Shown here: positions 8,339 through 16,497 of the stretch, piece by piece
How the letters are laid out: every line of letters starts with the position of its first letter
How positions within the stretch are numbered: the stretch's first letter is position 1
Origin: Alphaproteobacteria bacterium
GTDB taxonomy: Bacteria > Pseudomonadota > Alphaproteobacteria > Rickettsiales > JABSSG01
Assembly (NCBI GenBank): GCA_030426905.1
Contig: JAUHXQ010000002.1
Location: forward strand, 248,001 to 312,000
Length of the DNA stretch: 64,000 bases
Direction of reading: 5' to 3'
Notes under the pieces: model-generated
Databases searched by the model: none
What the model was told of the DNA's origin: nothing
Seen by the model: only the letters and a program-made list of their open reading frames with translations
Translations under genes and position numbers: made by a program

Positions 8339-8672
8339 TCTGAAAAAAGCGAATTAATTTCATTTTTAAACAACGCTATTATAGCCAATCTCATTTAATT
8401 TTACTATAGGAGTAAACAACAATATGCGTCATTCCTAAAGAAGTAGAAACATTTATGAATACCAGAAAACAAACTAACATAAAAAGTTGGCTAATATTTA
8501 TTTTATGTTTATAATTCAACCGATTTTTAATTCATTAAGGCAGTAGAATGGTTACTTTTTATAATATATACGAAAAACTTAAACTTTACACAAATTAAAT
8601 AAAAGTAAATTTATACATTTTTCTTGGGCGTTATGCAGAGACTAAGTATCTTGAATTTACCTAGCCATAAAA
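8339..8672. other. Intergenic stretch with no gene seen
   Basis: These 334 bases between the tRNA-Thr 5' end and the stop of the repeat protein are very AT-rich. I see no plausible coding frame, tRNA, strong hairpin or repeat. They may contain the tRNA promoter on the minus strand. Confidence 0.5.
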
Positions 8673-10577
8673 CTAGAAATCACTGCCACCTTCTATATCA
8701 GAACTACTTCCTGGAATATCAGCTATATAAACAAGACTCAGAGAAGGTTTACCCTGATCTACAAAATAGTCAACATAAACATCATTCAAGCCTGTTTCTC
8801 TAAAAACATCTTGTACAAAAAATTTGTCGTTTCTTGCAGAAAAATGATATATGCAGTGATCATCATTATCAGCTTCACAATCTTTTTTGACAGTATCAAT
8901 ATAAACTTGCAGCTTTTCTGCTTGATCACTACTCAAAATAAATGATGCCTTAGAATAGTTATTGCGATCTGATTCCTCTTTCGCAGGAGAATCATCTTTT
9001 ACTGCTCCTATTTTGTAATTAAAAGATAGCATGTATTTGTTACCACATTCGCTAAATAAGCTACCAACAATTGATAAAAAAGCATTAAATATTGGCAATG
9101 TTTCAAATATTACGCTAACAGCACCTGCATAATAATAAGCAAACCCTTTGTCAGAATCACTCTCTCCTTTTGGATAGAATCCTTCTGATTTACCATCTAA
9201 ACTAAAAAAGACATGATCAGGGTTTACATAAACATCAAAAACATGAGTAGTTGTTGTTGATGATTCACCTTTCTTATTTACTAAATAATCATATACTTCT
9301 TGTGCTTCATGACCTCTTACAACTAGATGATTAGAATCTTGTTGCTTGATTATAACATTGCAATAATTTTGTGCTACGGTAGGTGGATGTGCTATTTTGT
9401 CTACGTCAATTTTGTTTAATATATCAGATTCAGCAAAACAAGATTCTTTAATATAAGAACTAAGACCTATCGGAGAAGTTATTTGTATTTTATCTTCACC
9501 TATATATTTCTTAACATTTTGAAAAGCTTGAAATTTATTATCCCTTGCCAGTTTAGTAAAATCTATTTTATTGATATCTAATTCACTAAAATCAAATCCT
9601 TGGCTAACAAGAAAATCTAGATTAGGTTGAGCTGTATTTACTAATAAACTATATACTTGTTGGGAATTTAATGTTCTAGCATCTAATTTAAAATCGATTC
9701 CCACTTTAGCAAGGAATTGCAATTTACCTATATCGTTGTCTGCCACTAGCTTAGATACGTCATAAGAACCAAGTTTATTGAAATCAACTCCCATCTCAGC
9801 TAAGAACTCTAGCTTACTTTTATCAGTGTTACACAATAAAACATATGTATCGCTAACAAAAAAAATTGAGCTGCTGAAATCTAGCTTACTGAAATCAACT
9901 CCTTTATCAGCGAAAAACTCCAACCTTGCTCTATTGTTATCTACTATGAGTTTATATATTTGGTAAGACTCAAATTCATTGAAGTTCAGTCCCTGTCCAG
10001 CAAGAAATTCCAGATTATCTTGGTTAATATCCGCTGATACTCTAAATATGCTGCTAGGTGTTAATTTACTAAAATCAACTCCTATCTCAGCTATAAACTC
10101 TAACTTAGACTTGTCAGTATTTACTACTAAGTCGTATATTTGGTAAGGTGGCAATTTGCTCAAATCTAGTCTACTAAAATCTATTGCATTTTTAGCAAGA
10201 GTTTTTACCTGTGTTTGATTATTGCTATCTATAAGTGAAAATAGTTCATTATCATTCAGTTTACTGAAATCAAATATCTTTTCAGAGAGAAACTCTAATT
10301 CATTTTGACCAGCATTTAATAATATTTCGTATATTTGGGGAAAATTCAATTTACTAAAATCAACCCCCTGCTCAGCAAGAAATTCCAAATTATCTTTGTC
10401 AGCATCTTTTATTAGCCTATATAACTGATCTGGCCTAAACTCAAGTAGATCTAATCTCAGCAAACCCTGGTTAATAAGAGTTTGTAGTTCTTTCTTATCT
10501 TTGGTAATAATTTGTCCGACCGCATCTGCGCTGCTTAATTGTAAGTTATCTCCATTATTCTCTGGTTTTTTCAGCAT
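8673..10577 (-). CDS. Large protein with about nine degenerate 30-34-residue solenoid-like repeats, 634 aa
   Basis: Residues about 45-345 consist of tandem repeats with the core LEFLAEQGVDFSKL followed by a spacer such as QIYKLIVDNN. At least nine copies can be lined up (FLAEQGVDFSKL, FLSEKIFDFSKL, FIAEIGVDFSKL, FFADKGVDFSKL, FLAEMGVDFNKL and others). The period and Leu/Gly-x-Asp pattern suggest an alpha-solenoid distantly like ankyrin or leucine-rich types, but I do not recognise the family. The C-terminal 250 residues are non-repetitive and include a hydrophobic patch (AVSVIFETLPIFNAFLSIVG). SD-like AGGTG precedes the ATG and a good promoter lies upstream. It ends GGSDF. Effector or scaffold is inferred. 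Confidence 0.75.
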   Translation of the reverse strand: MLKKPENNGDNLQLSSADAVGQIITKDKKELQTLINQGLLRLDLLEFRPDQLYRLIKDADKDNLEFLAEQGVDFSKLNFPQIYEILLNAGQNELEFLSEKIFDFSKLNDNELFSLIDSNNQTQVKTLAKNAIDFSRLDLSKLPPYQIYDLVVNTDKSKLEFIAEIGVDFSKLTPSSIFRVSADINQDNLEFLAGQGLNFNEFESYQIYKLIVDNNRARLEFFADKGVDFSKLDFSSSIFFVSDTYVLLCNTDKSKLEFLAEMGVDFNKLGSYDVSKLVADNDIGKLQFLAKVGIDFKLDARTLNSQQVYSLLVNTAQPNLDFLVSQGFDFSELDINKIDFTKLARDNKFQAFQNVKKYIGEDKIQITSPIGLSSYIKESCFAESDILNKIDVDKIAHPPTVAQNYCNVIIKQQDSNHLVVRGHEAQEVYDYLVNKKGESSTTTTHVFDVYVNPDHVFFSLDGKSEGFYPKGESDSDKGFAYYYAGAVSVIFETLPIFNAFLSIVGSLFSECGNKYMLSFNYKIGAVKDDSPAKEESDRNNYSKASFILSSDQAEKLQVYIDTVKKDCEADNDDHCIYHFSARNDKFFVQDVFRETGLNDVYVDYFVDQGKPSLSLVYIADIPGSSSDIEGGSDF

Positions 10578-10663
10578 GTTTCACCTGCTCCTATCATATT
10601 TAGCGACACCAATATCGCATACTGGTCACCACTTCGTTATTAGTAATTTTATTAATCGGACGC

Positions 10664-10692
10664 ATCCTAATGTAAATAAACTATTGTGTCAA
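10664..10692 (-). promoter_or_regulatory. Sigma70-type promoter of the 634-aa repeat gene
   Basis: On the minus strand TTGACA (10692-10687) is separated by exactly 17 bases from TAGGAT (10669-10664). It lies about 87 bases ahead of the start codon at 10577. Confidence 0.6.
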
Positions 10693-10813
10693 GAATTGTC
10701 ATCCTTTTCGTACAGTTTCTATAAAAAATTAAGTGAGAAACACAGCAACACATGGTAATTTTAAAAGAATTCAGTTATAATCATAAAAGCACGCGAGATT
10801 AAATAATACCTAC

Positions 10814-11251
10814 ATGCCTAAAATAATAAATAGAAGACCAGAAAAATATAATACTATTAGTGAAGCAAGTAAAATTATTGGTGTGCCAACTCATGTACTA
10901 CGCTTTTGGGAAAAAGAATTTATACAAATAAAACCTTATAAATACAAAAATCGCCGTTATTATTTGCAAAAAGATATAGACGTAATTCAAAAAATAAAAA
11001 ACTTACTTTATATACAAGGATATACAATCGAAGGGGCTAAAAAACATTTACGTCACCCTTCAAAACATGAGCCAGAACCTATCAATCTTATTGAAAATGA
11101 TAAAAATTCTCACGCCACAACAGATGCTGCAATAGAGTTAACTAGTCCTGTCTCAAATATTGTTAAGCAAGGGCAAAATCCTCCTACTAAAGCAATTGTA
11201 GAAATAGTGAATAAACTAAAAACAATACAAGAAAGGTTGAAAAACAAATAA
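10814..11251 (+). CDS. MerR-family transcriptional regulator, 145 aa
   Basis: The N-terminal winged-helix DNA-binding domain is plain: YNTISEASKIIGVPTHVLRFWEKEF at residues 12-36, then KNRRYYLQKDIDVIQKIKNLLYIQGYTIEGAKKHL at 45-79, matching the MerR/HTH_17 order of helix-turn-helix and wing. The C-terminal 60 residues are polar and lack the cysteines of metal-sensing MerR proteins, as in the MerR-like proteins often found near ihfA in alphaproteobacteria. The target is unknown. The 3' end is followed by a run of eight C and by convergent grpE. Confidence 0.85.
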   Translation: MPKIINRRPEKYNTISEASKIIGVPTHVLRFWEKEFIQIKPYKYKNRRYYLQKDIDVIQKIKNLLYIQGYTIEGAKKHLRHPSKHEPEPINLIENDKNSHATTDAAIELTSPVSNIVKQGQNPPTKAIVEIVNKLKTIQERLKNK

Positions 11252-11296
11252 CTAAACGTTACACGCACCCCCCCCATCACCATCCTTAATTTTATC

Positions 11297-11869
11297 TTAT
11301 ATATTATTAACAACCACTAGTGAGGGCCTAATTAACCTTCCTTGAAGCATATAGCCAGCCTCTATGATGTTCATTATAGTATTAGGCTCATGTTTTTCAT
11401 CTTTAACAGTAGAAACAGCTTGATGAAAATTATGGTCAAATTTATCTCCTATGTGAGGATTAACGCGTTCTAAACCATATTTTTTCATTACTTTTTCTAA
11501 CTCGCTTTGAGTCATTTCAATACCATCAAAAATTTGTTTAATAGTTTCATTTTTTTTGTGTTCTTCAGTGATATGTTCTGTAGAGCGATACAAATTCTCT
11601 ACAACATTAATCAAATCCTTTGAGAAACTAGATAAAGCAAATTTTTTACTATCTGATACTTCTTTTTCCAACCTTTTACGCAAATTTTCAGTGTCAGCTA
11701 CTGACCTTAAGTAATTTTCTTTTGCGTTAGCAAGCTGCTCTTGCAATCTACGAATCTCATCATCCTTTTGTAGCAGCTCTACTTCAGAATCTTTTTCTTC
11801 TTGTTTTGATTCTTTTTCTATTTCTGTATCTTTATTAGAATTTTGTTCTTTTTTTTCTTGTTTTGTCAT
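11297..11869 (-). CDS. grpE: GrpE nucleotide exchange factor of DnaK
   Basis: GrpE releases ADP from DnaK. The 190-aa protein has an N-terminal charged coiled coil (residues 1-60), the dimer helix motif NYLRSVADTENLRKRLEKE, then FAKDLI-type sequence (SSFSKDLINVVENLYRS) and the C-terminal beta domain with GVERVNP-like (YGLERVNPHIGDKFDHNFHQAV) and AGYMLQGRLIRPSLVVV. This is the complete family order. It is divergent from rph, as near hrcA/grpE clusters in alphaproteobacteria. No RpoH-type box like those of htpG and lon is evident upstream; a TATAAT-like sequence is. Confidence 0.96.
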   Translation of the reverse strand: MTKQEKKEQNSNKDTEIEKESKQEEKDSEVELLQKDDEIRRLQEQLANAKENYLRSVADTENLRKRLEKEVSDSKKFALSSFSKDLINVVENLYRSTEHITEEHKKNETIKQIFDGIEMTQSELEKVMKKYGLERVNPHIGDKFDHNFHQAVSTVKDEKHEPNTIMNIIEAGYMLQGRLIRPSLVVVNNI

Positions 11870-12048
11870 AGTTTGCTTATTATTGTTAGTTTTTAAGTAT
11901 TATATCGCAGTTATTATAATTTTGCTATAGGCAACGCAATTGTACCTAGCGCTATATAAGTGAAGGAATGCCATATAGCCAAATTATAGCAACCGAGCAG
12001 ATAGTATAAATGTAATAATCTTTATATAAATTTCAAGAGCAATATATT

Positions 12049-12789
12049 ATGAATTATCGAAGATCTCTGGACAGACAAGCTGATGAACTACGCAACATAA
12101 CGCTAAAAGTAAATTATAATCCTTATGCAGAAGGATCATGTTTAGTTAAATTTGGAAAAACACATATTATTTGTACTGCTTCAGTTGATGAAACAGTCCC
12201 TAGTTTTTTACGAGGTCATAATAAAGGATGGATTACTGCTGAATACGGCATGATACCTCGTTCTACTCATACTAGAATGAGGAGAGAAGCAGCAACACGC
12301 CAACAAAATGGGCGCACGCAAGAAATTCAGCGATTGATAGGTAGATCACTTAGATCTGTAATTGATTTAGCAAAACTAGGTGAGAGACAAATAATTATCG
12401 ATTGTGATGTTATTCAAGCTGATGGTGGAACAAGAACCGCAGCAATTACTGGGGGGTATGTAGCATTGGTAGTCGCAGTAAATCACTTACTTTTACAGAA
12501 AAAAATTAAATTCAACCCGATTACTGGTCAGATTGCTGCAGTATCATGCGGTATGGTTAATCAGCAAATATTGGTGGATTTAGATTATTCTGAAGACTCA
12601 AGAGCAGATGTTGATGCTAATTTTGTTATGACAGCAAATAATCAGTTAATAGAAATACAATCAACTGCTGAAGGAGCACCATTCACCCCGCAACAATTTA
12701 ATGAGATGCTCAATTTATCTTCTCAAGCAATCGCAAACCTGATCAAGTTACAATCCAATGCAATTCAAGAGCACCACAATGCCAGCTAA
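12049..12789 (+). CDS. rph: Ribonuclease PH
   Basis: RNase PH is a phosphorolytic 3'-5' exonuclease that trims tRNA 3' ends. The 246-aa frame begins with the family start RRSLDRQADELRNITL and carries KFGKTHIICTASVDETVPSFL, GWITAEYGMIPRSTHTR, IGRSLRSVIDLAKLGERQI, QADGGTRTAAITGGYVAL (phosphate-binding region) and EIQSTAEGAPFT. Length and motif order are normal. It is divergently oriented to grpE with a 179-bp gap that must hold both promoters. Confidence 0.96.
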   Translation: MNYRRSLDRQADELRNITLKVNYNPYAEGSCLVKFGKTHIICTASVDETVPSFLRGHNKGWITAEYGMIPRSTHTRMRREAATRQQNGRTQEIQRLIGRSLRSVIDLAKLGERQIIIDCDVIQADGGTRTAAITGGYVALVVAVNHLLLQKKIKFNPITGQIAAVSCGMVNQQILVDLDYSEDSRADVDANFVMTANNQLIEIQSTAEGAPFTPQQFNEMLNLSSQAIANLIKLQSNAIQEHHNAS

Positions 12790-12811
12790 ATCTACAAGTG
12801 TAAAACTACTA

Positions 12812-13657
12812 CTAAAACTCTGAGTTATCGTGATTAAACTCTTCTTCTAGAACTTCTCCGGATAAGCTATCCACGAATTCTTTTTCTAGCGCACCTAAAA
12901 CTGCTTCGTCAAAATAATGACTATTTTTGGCAATAATATCAAAAGATGATTCCTCACCAGTAATAGACATTTCACATTCTTTATTAAGAGTATTTGCTAG
13001 GAGTAAACGATTTGCTTTATCCACATCTTCTACAGTTGCTTTAAGTATATATGCCTCAAATTCACTAACTCCCACTACAAGCTTTAACTTTGACACATCT
13101 ATATCTATGCTACTAAGAAAACCATTAATTTTTGTATTATTATAATCATTAACAATTGCTTTCTTTACAGAAGAGATACCTTTAAAAGACTTAATTGCTC
13201 CAACTAAAGTTTTATATTCGTAATCTTGTGCTATTTTATATTGTTCATTATCTATATGTAGCGTTATTTTTGCTGCTATCTCACCAGATTTAACATTAAG
13301 ATGCTGAACTGTAGAAACTTCAAATTTCGGTAAATTATCACCAAACTCTTTTACATTAACTCCTATTTTTTGAAGGCATCCATGAGCTACTTGATACTGA
13401 AACACTCCTAACAAGTCAACGTTCTGATTCTCAATAGAATACTCATTTATTAACTCTAAAACTTTTCTTGCTTTATCCGTTGTTGTAATTGTAGTTTTAA
13501 TGTCTTCATTCATCAAAAAAGGACAAAAGAAATTACTCACCATTTCTTGAGGTGTTTGAGAGCCATCTATGCGATAATTATAAAAATTATCATATACGCA
13601 ATCATAATAATTTTCTAGTCTCTGCTGCAAAAATTGATAATTCTTATCTTTTTGCAT
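12812..13657 (-). CDS. Hypothetical protein, 281 aa
   Basis: No family is recognised. The protein is soluble-looking, starts MQKDKNYQFLQQRLENYYD and alternates helix- and strand-like segments. The middle region (KFEVSTVQHLNVKSGEIAAKI) and a second segment (DIDVSKLKLVVGVSEFEAYI) resemble one another loosely in strand pattern and may be two halves of a repeated domain. The C-terminus is strongly acidic and ends DNSEF, like several other hypotheticals in this window. It is convergent with rph at a 22-bp gap. Confidence 0.65.
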   Translation of the reverse strand: MQKDKNYQFLQQRLENYYDCVYDNFYNYRIDGSQTPQEMVSNFFCPFLMNEDIKTTITTTDKARKVLELINEYSIENQNVDLLGVFQYQVAHGCLQKIGVNVKEFGDNLPKFEVSTVQHLNVKSGEIAAKITLHIDNEQYKIAQDYEYKTLVGAIKSFKGISSVKKAIVNDYNNTKINGFLSSIDIDVSKLKLVVGVSEFEAYILKATVEDVDKANRLLLANTLNKECEMSITGEESSFDIIAKNSHYFDEAVLGALEKEFVDSLSGEVLEEEFNHDNSEF

Positions 13658-13767
13658 ATTAATTACTCATTAATTATATGGATACAACATATCCTTATCA
13701 TCGAAACTTAGCAATTAAAATATAGTTAATATTTAGTTAACCTTAATTTGTTATTATGAAATAGATA

Positions 13768-14805
13768 TTGACTTATTATATAAGAAAAATGATAAAAGCT
13801 TCACCCTCCTCAAATGACGAAGAGCGAGCTCTAGAAAAAGCAACTCAAATCATACAAATACTAGATATAGATAATATATCAGCAAATGCAATTGCTAATA
13901 ATACAGTAGATGATCTAGTTTACACCGTAAATAAAATAGTAGATTCAGGAGAAGTTTCTTCAACTTTAGGAGTTGCAAAAGAAGGCAAAATAATGATCGA
14001 TCTGGAGGAACAAGGATTTGAAGATCTTTCCCCAGAAGAACTAAGTTTGATAGCACAAAAAATTGAATTATATACAGAAATACAGCATGAATTATCAACA
14101 AGAATTCATGAGCTAGGCAATATAATAAAAAAAATAAAAGGAAAATCTACCGCTACTAAGCAGCGAATATCTCAATTACAAAAATTACAGAAGAGTCTAG
14201 GGTTAGTACAAAAAAAGCTTCAAGCTTTCGTCAAACTTCAACAAGAATATGAAAAAAAACAAGCACTAGAAAAACAAGCTATATTACGAAGAGAAAAGTT
14301 ACATCAATTGATAAAGCAGCAAAAAAAATTACAGCAAAAATTGAAAAAAGCTTTGGAAAATGCACAAAAAGTAGGAGTTGTATCAAAGTTTTTACTACCA
14401 GGAAAATGGCTTAGTCAATATAAAGAAGCGCAAAAGCAGAAAGCCATTAGCCTATCAAACAAATTAGAAAAAATTGATAAAAAAATAATAAAAGAAGAGA
14501 AAATAGTCAAAACCCTAGTAACAAAGAAAGGTACAAAAAAAATCAGTGCAAAACTTCCTGAAGAAAAGATAAAGACTAAAAAAGTAGCACCAGTTAAAAA
14601 GAAGAAAACTAAAGCAAAAGCAGCAAAAAAATCTACTGTAAGGAAAAGCAATATAATAGAAAGACTTTGCAAAAAAACAGAAGCAAAAGAACAAGGTCCT
14701 ACTAATACTCCTCCAATTACACCAGCAGAATCAAGACAAGCAAAAGAACAAGCTCGAGATAAAGCTTTTGCAAAGTCAATTACTCCAAGTAAATCAAAAG
14801 ATTAA
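13768..14805 (+). CDS. Lysine-rich coiled-coil hypothetical protein, 338-345 aa
   Basis: From about residue 90 to 260 the protein is a long coiled coil rich in K, Q, E and L (KLQKSLGLVQKKLQAFVKLQ, QQKKLQQKLKKALENAQKVG). It is followed by a very basic stretch (TKKVAPVKKKKTKAKAAKKS) and a polar tail ending SKSKD. The longest frame uses TTG at 13768; an ATG seven codons later (13789, MIKASPSSNDEE) may be the true start, and no clear SD decides between them. The basic tail recalls histone-like or nucleoid-binding tails and also T4SS C-terminal signals; function is unknown. Confidence 0.65.
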   Translation: MTYYIRKMIKASPSSNDEERALEKATQIIQILDIDNISANAIANNTVDDLVYTVNKIVDSGEVSSTLGVAKEGKIMIDLEEQGFEDLSPEELSLIAQKIELYTEIQHELSTRIHELGNIIKKIKGKSTATKQRISQLQKLQKSLGLVQKKLQAFVKLQQEYEKKQALEKQAILRREKLHQLIKQQKKLQQKLKKALENAQKVGVVSKFLLPGKWLSQYKEAQKQKAISLSNKLEKIDKKIIKEEKIVKTLVTKKGTKKISAKLPEEKIKTKKVAPVKKKKTKAKAAKKSTVRKSNIIERLCKKTEAKEQGPTNTPPITPAESRQAKEQARDKAFAKSITPSKSKD

Positions 14806-14850
14806 AAAAAGAAACAATCAAAAGAGAAGCACAGCAATATTGGAACTAAT

Positions 14851-15177
14851 CTAATCCAAATACACTGTTTCTCCTTCTTTTCCATAGCCTAAGCTTCTTC
14901 GCGCTTGCTCATCCAGCAAATCCAAGTTCAAGGATTCAGGCTTTAACATATATATATTTTTTTCAAGAAGCATTTTTTGATTTTCTAACTTTTTTATGTC
15001 TTGATCAAGAACACGATGTTTTTTAGTAAGGTCAAATAATGCTAATATGCCCCTTTCACCATTCATCATTTGGTAGGCAAAATAAAAAAGCAGTAGCAGC
15101 AATAACACTATCATGATATATTTGCGAAATCTAAAGGATTTATTCTCACTCCTACCTATCCGTATCTCTAAACTCAT
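14851..15177 (-). CDS. ftsB: FtsB/DivIC-type septum formation initiator
   Basis: This small bitopic protein has a short basic cytoplasmic tail (residues 1-19), one TM helix (IMIVLLLLLLFYFAYQMM, 21-38), then a periplasmic leucine-zipper-like coiled coil (LDQDIKKLENQKMLLEKNI) and the family end LLDEQARRSLGYGKEGETVYL. It should work with FtsL and FtsQ in the divisome. At 108 aa it has the usual length, and it lies 21 bp downstream of enolase, the conserved eno-ftsB order of proteobacteria. Confidence 0.93.
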   Translation of the reverse strand: MSLEIRIGRSENKSFRFRKYIMIVLLLLLLFYFAYQMMNGERGILALFDLTKKHRVLDQDIKKLENQKMLLEKNIYMLKPESLNLDLLDEQARRSLGYGKEGETVYLD

Positions 15178-15198
15178 AAAAATATGTAAAGGTTATAA

Positions 15199-16485
15199 TT
15201 ACAATGCTAATATTTTTTTCTTCTCTTTGATAGAAGAAATTTTTGCATCTTTACCAATTATCTCTTCAATTCTAAGTAATTCATTATATTTTGCAGTTCT
15301 ATCTACTCTACATAGAGAACCAGTTTTTATCTGACTACACTGCCAAGCAACAGCAAGATGAGCAATTGTTACGTCCTCTGTTTCACCTGATCTATGAGAC
15401 ATCACCGTCTTATAACCTCTATCATGAGCATATTTCACTGTATGATAAGCTTCAGTAATAGTCCCCACTTGGTTAGGTTTAATCAGTATGGTATTGGCGA
15501 TATCTTTATCAATACAATCAGCTAAAATCTCTTTATTGGTAACGAATACATCATCTCCCACCAGCTGAATTTTATCACCGATACTGCTAGTTAACTCTGC
15601 CCAGCCAATAAAATCTGTTTCTGCCATACCATCTTCTATCGAATAAATCGGATATTCATTTATCAAATTTTCATAGTATTTTATTAAATCATGATGATTT
15701 AGTATCAGTTTTTCTCCTCTTAAATGGTATTTACCTTCACTAAAAAACTCTGAGCTTGCTACATCAAGAGCTAACAATACTTCATGCCCCGGTCTGTAGC
15801 CAGCCTTTTCTATCGCAGATAAAATAAGATCTAATGCTGCTCTGTTATACTTTAATGATGGAGCAAAACCACCTTCATCTCCAACACTAGTACTAACATT
15901 ATTGTTTATCAAAATTATTTTTAAGTGATGGAAAATTTCTGCTGCCATACGTAAAGCATCTCTCATACTAGCAGCACCTACAGGTATAACCATAAACTCT
16001 TGTATATCAAGATCATTATTAGCATGAGCACCACCATTAATAATATTCATCATGGGCATAGGAAGAGTTACAGCATCTTTATTAAGATATCTAAATAAGG
16101 AGTTGCCAGCATCTTTAGCAGCAGCTTTGATTATTGCCATTGATGTTGCTATAATTGCATTAGCACCAATATTTGTTTTGCTACTAGTATTATCCAATGC
16201 AATCAAAATATTATCTATATCATTATGTAATAGTACATCTGTACCGACTAAAGCATTCTTGATTACCGAATTAACATTATCTACAGCTCGCAATACTCCC
16301 TTACCCAGAAAACGATTTTTCTCATTATCTCTGAGTTCGCATGCTTCATTTGATCCCACAGAAGCACCACTAGGAGAAGAGGCTCTTCCCATATTGCCTT
16401 GTTTAGTATAAACATCAACTTCTACAGTAGGATAACCTCTACTATCTAATATTTCTCTAGCAACTATATTTATAATTTTTGACAT
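15199..16485 (-). CDS. eno: Enolase
   Basis: Enolase interconverts 2-phosphoglycerate and PEP. The 428-aa protein shows AREILDSRGYPTVEVDV, the MPMPMMNIINGGAHANNDLDIQEFM block, SVGDEGGFAPS, YSIEDGMAE, LVGDDVFVTN, LIKPNQVGTITE and SHRSGETEDVTIAHLAV, covering the metal ligands and the catalytic Lys/Glu pair. The GQIKTGAPCR motif reads SQIKTGSLCR here, a mild change. The middle gene of lysK-eno-ftsB on the minus strand. Classical Rickettsia species lack glycolysis, so presence of eno suggests another Rickettsiales branch or retained lower glycolysis/gluconeogenesis. Confidence 0.97.
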   Translation of the reverse strand: MSKIINIVAREILDSRGYPTVEVDVYTKQGNMGRASSPSGASVGSNEACELRDNEKNRFLGKGVLRAVDNVNSVIKNALVGTDVLLHNDIDNILIALDNTSSKTNIGANAIIATSMAIIKAAAKDAGNSLFRYLNKDAVTLPMPMMNIINGGAHANNDLDIQEFMVIPVGAASMRDALRMAAEIFHHLKIILINNNVSTSVGDEGGFAPSLKYNRAALDLILSAIEKAGYRPGHEVLLALDVASSEFFSEGKYHLRGEKLILNHHDLIKYYENLINEYPIYSIEDGMAETDFIGWAELTSSIGDKIQLVGDDVFVTNKEILADCIDKDIANTILIKPNQVGTITEAYHTVKYAHDRGYKTVMSHRSGETEDVTIAHLAVAWQCSQIKTGSLCRVDRTAKYNELLRIEEIIGKDAKISSIKEKKKILAL

Positions 16486-16497
16486 ATATTTTCTCGC

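Noticed and set aside
8263-8672. Possible prophage or island integration at the tRNA-Thr
   Set aside because: No integrase, no repeated tRNA 3' end and no change in composition were seen on either side.
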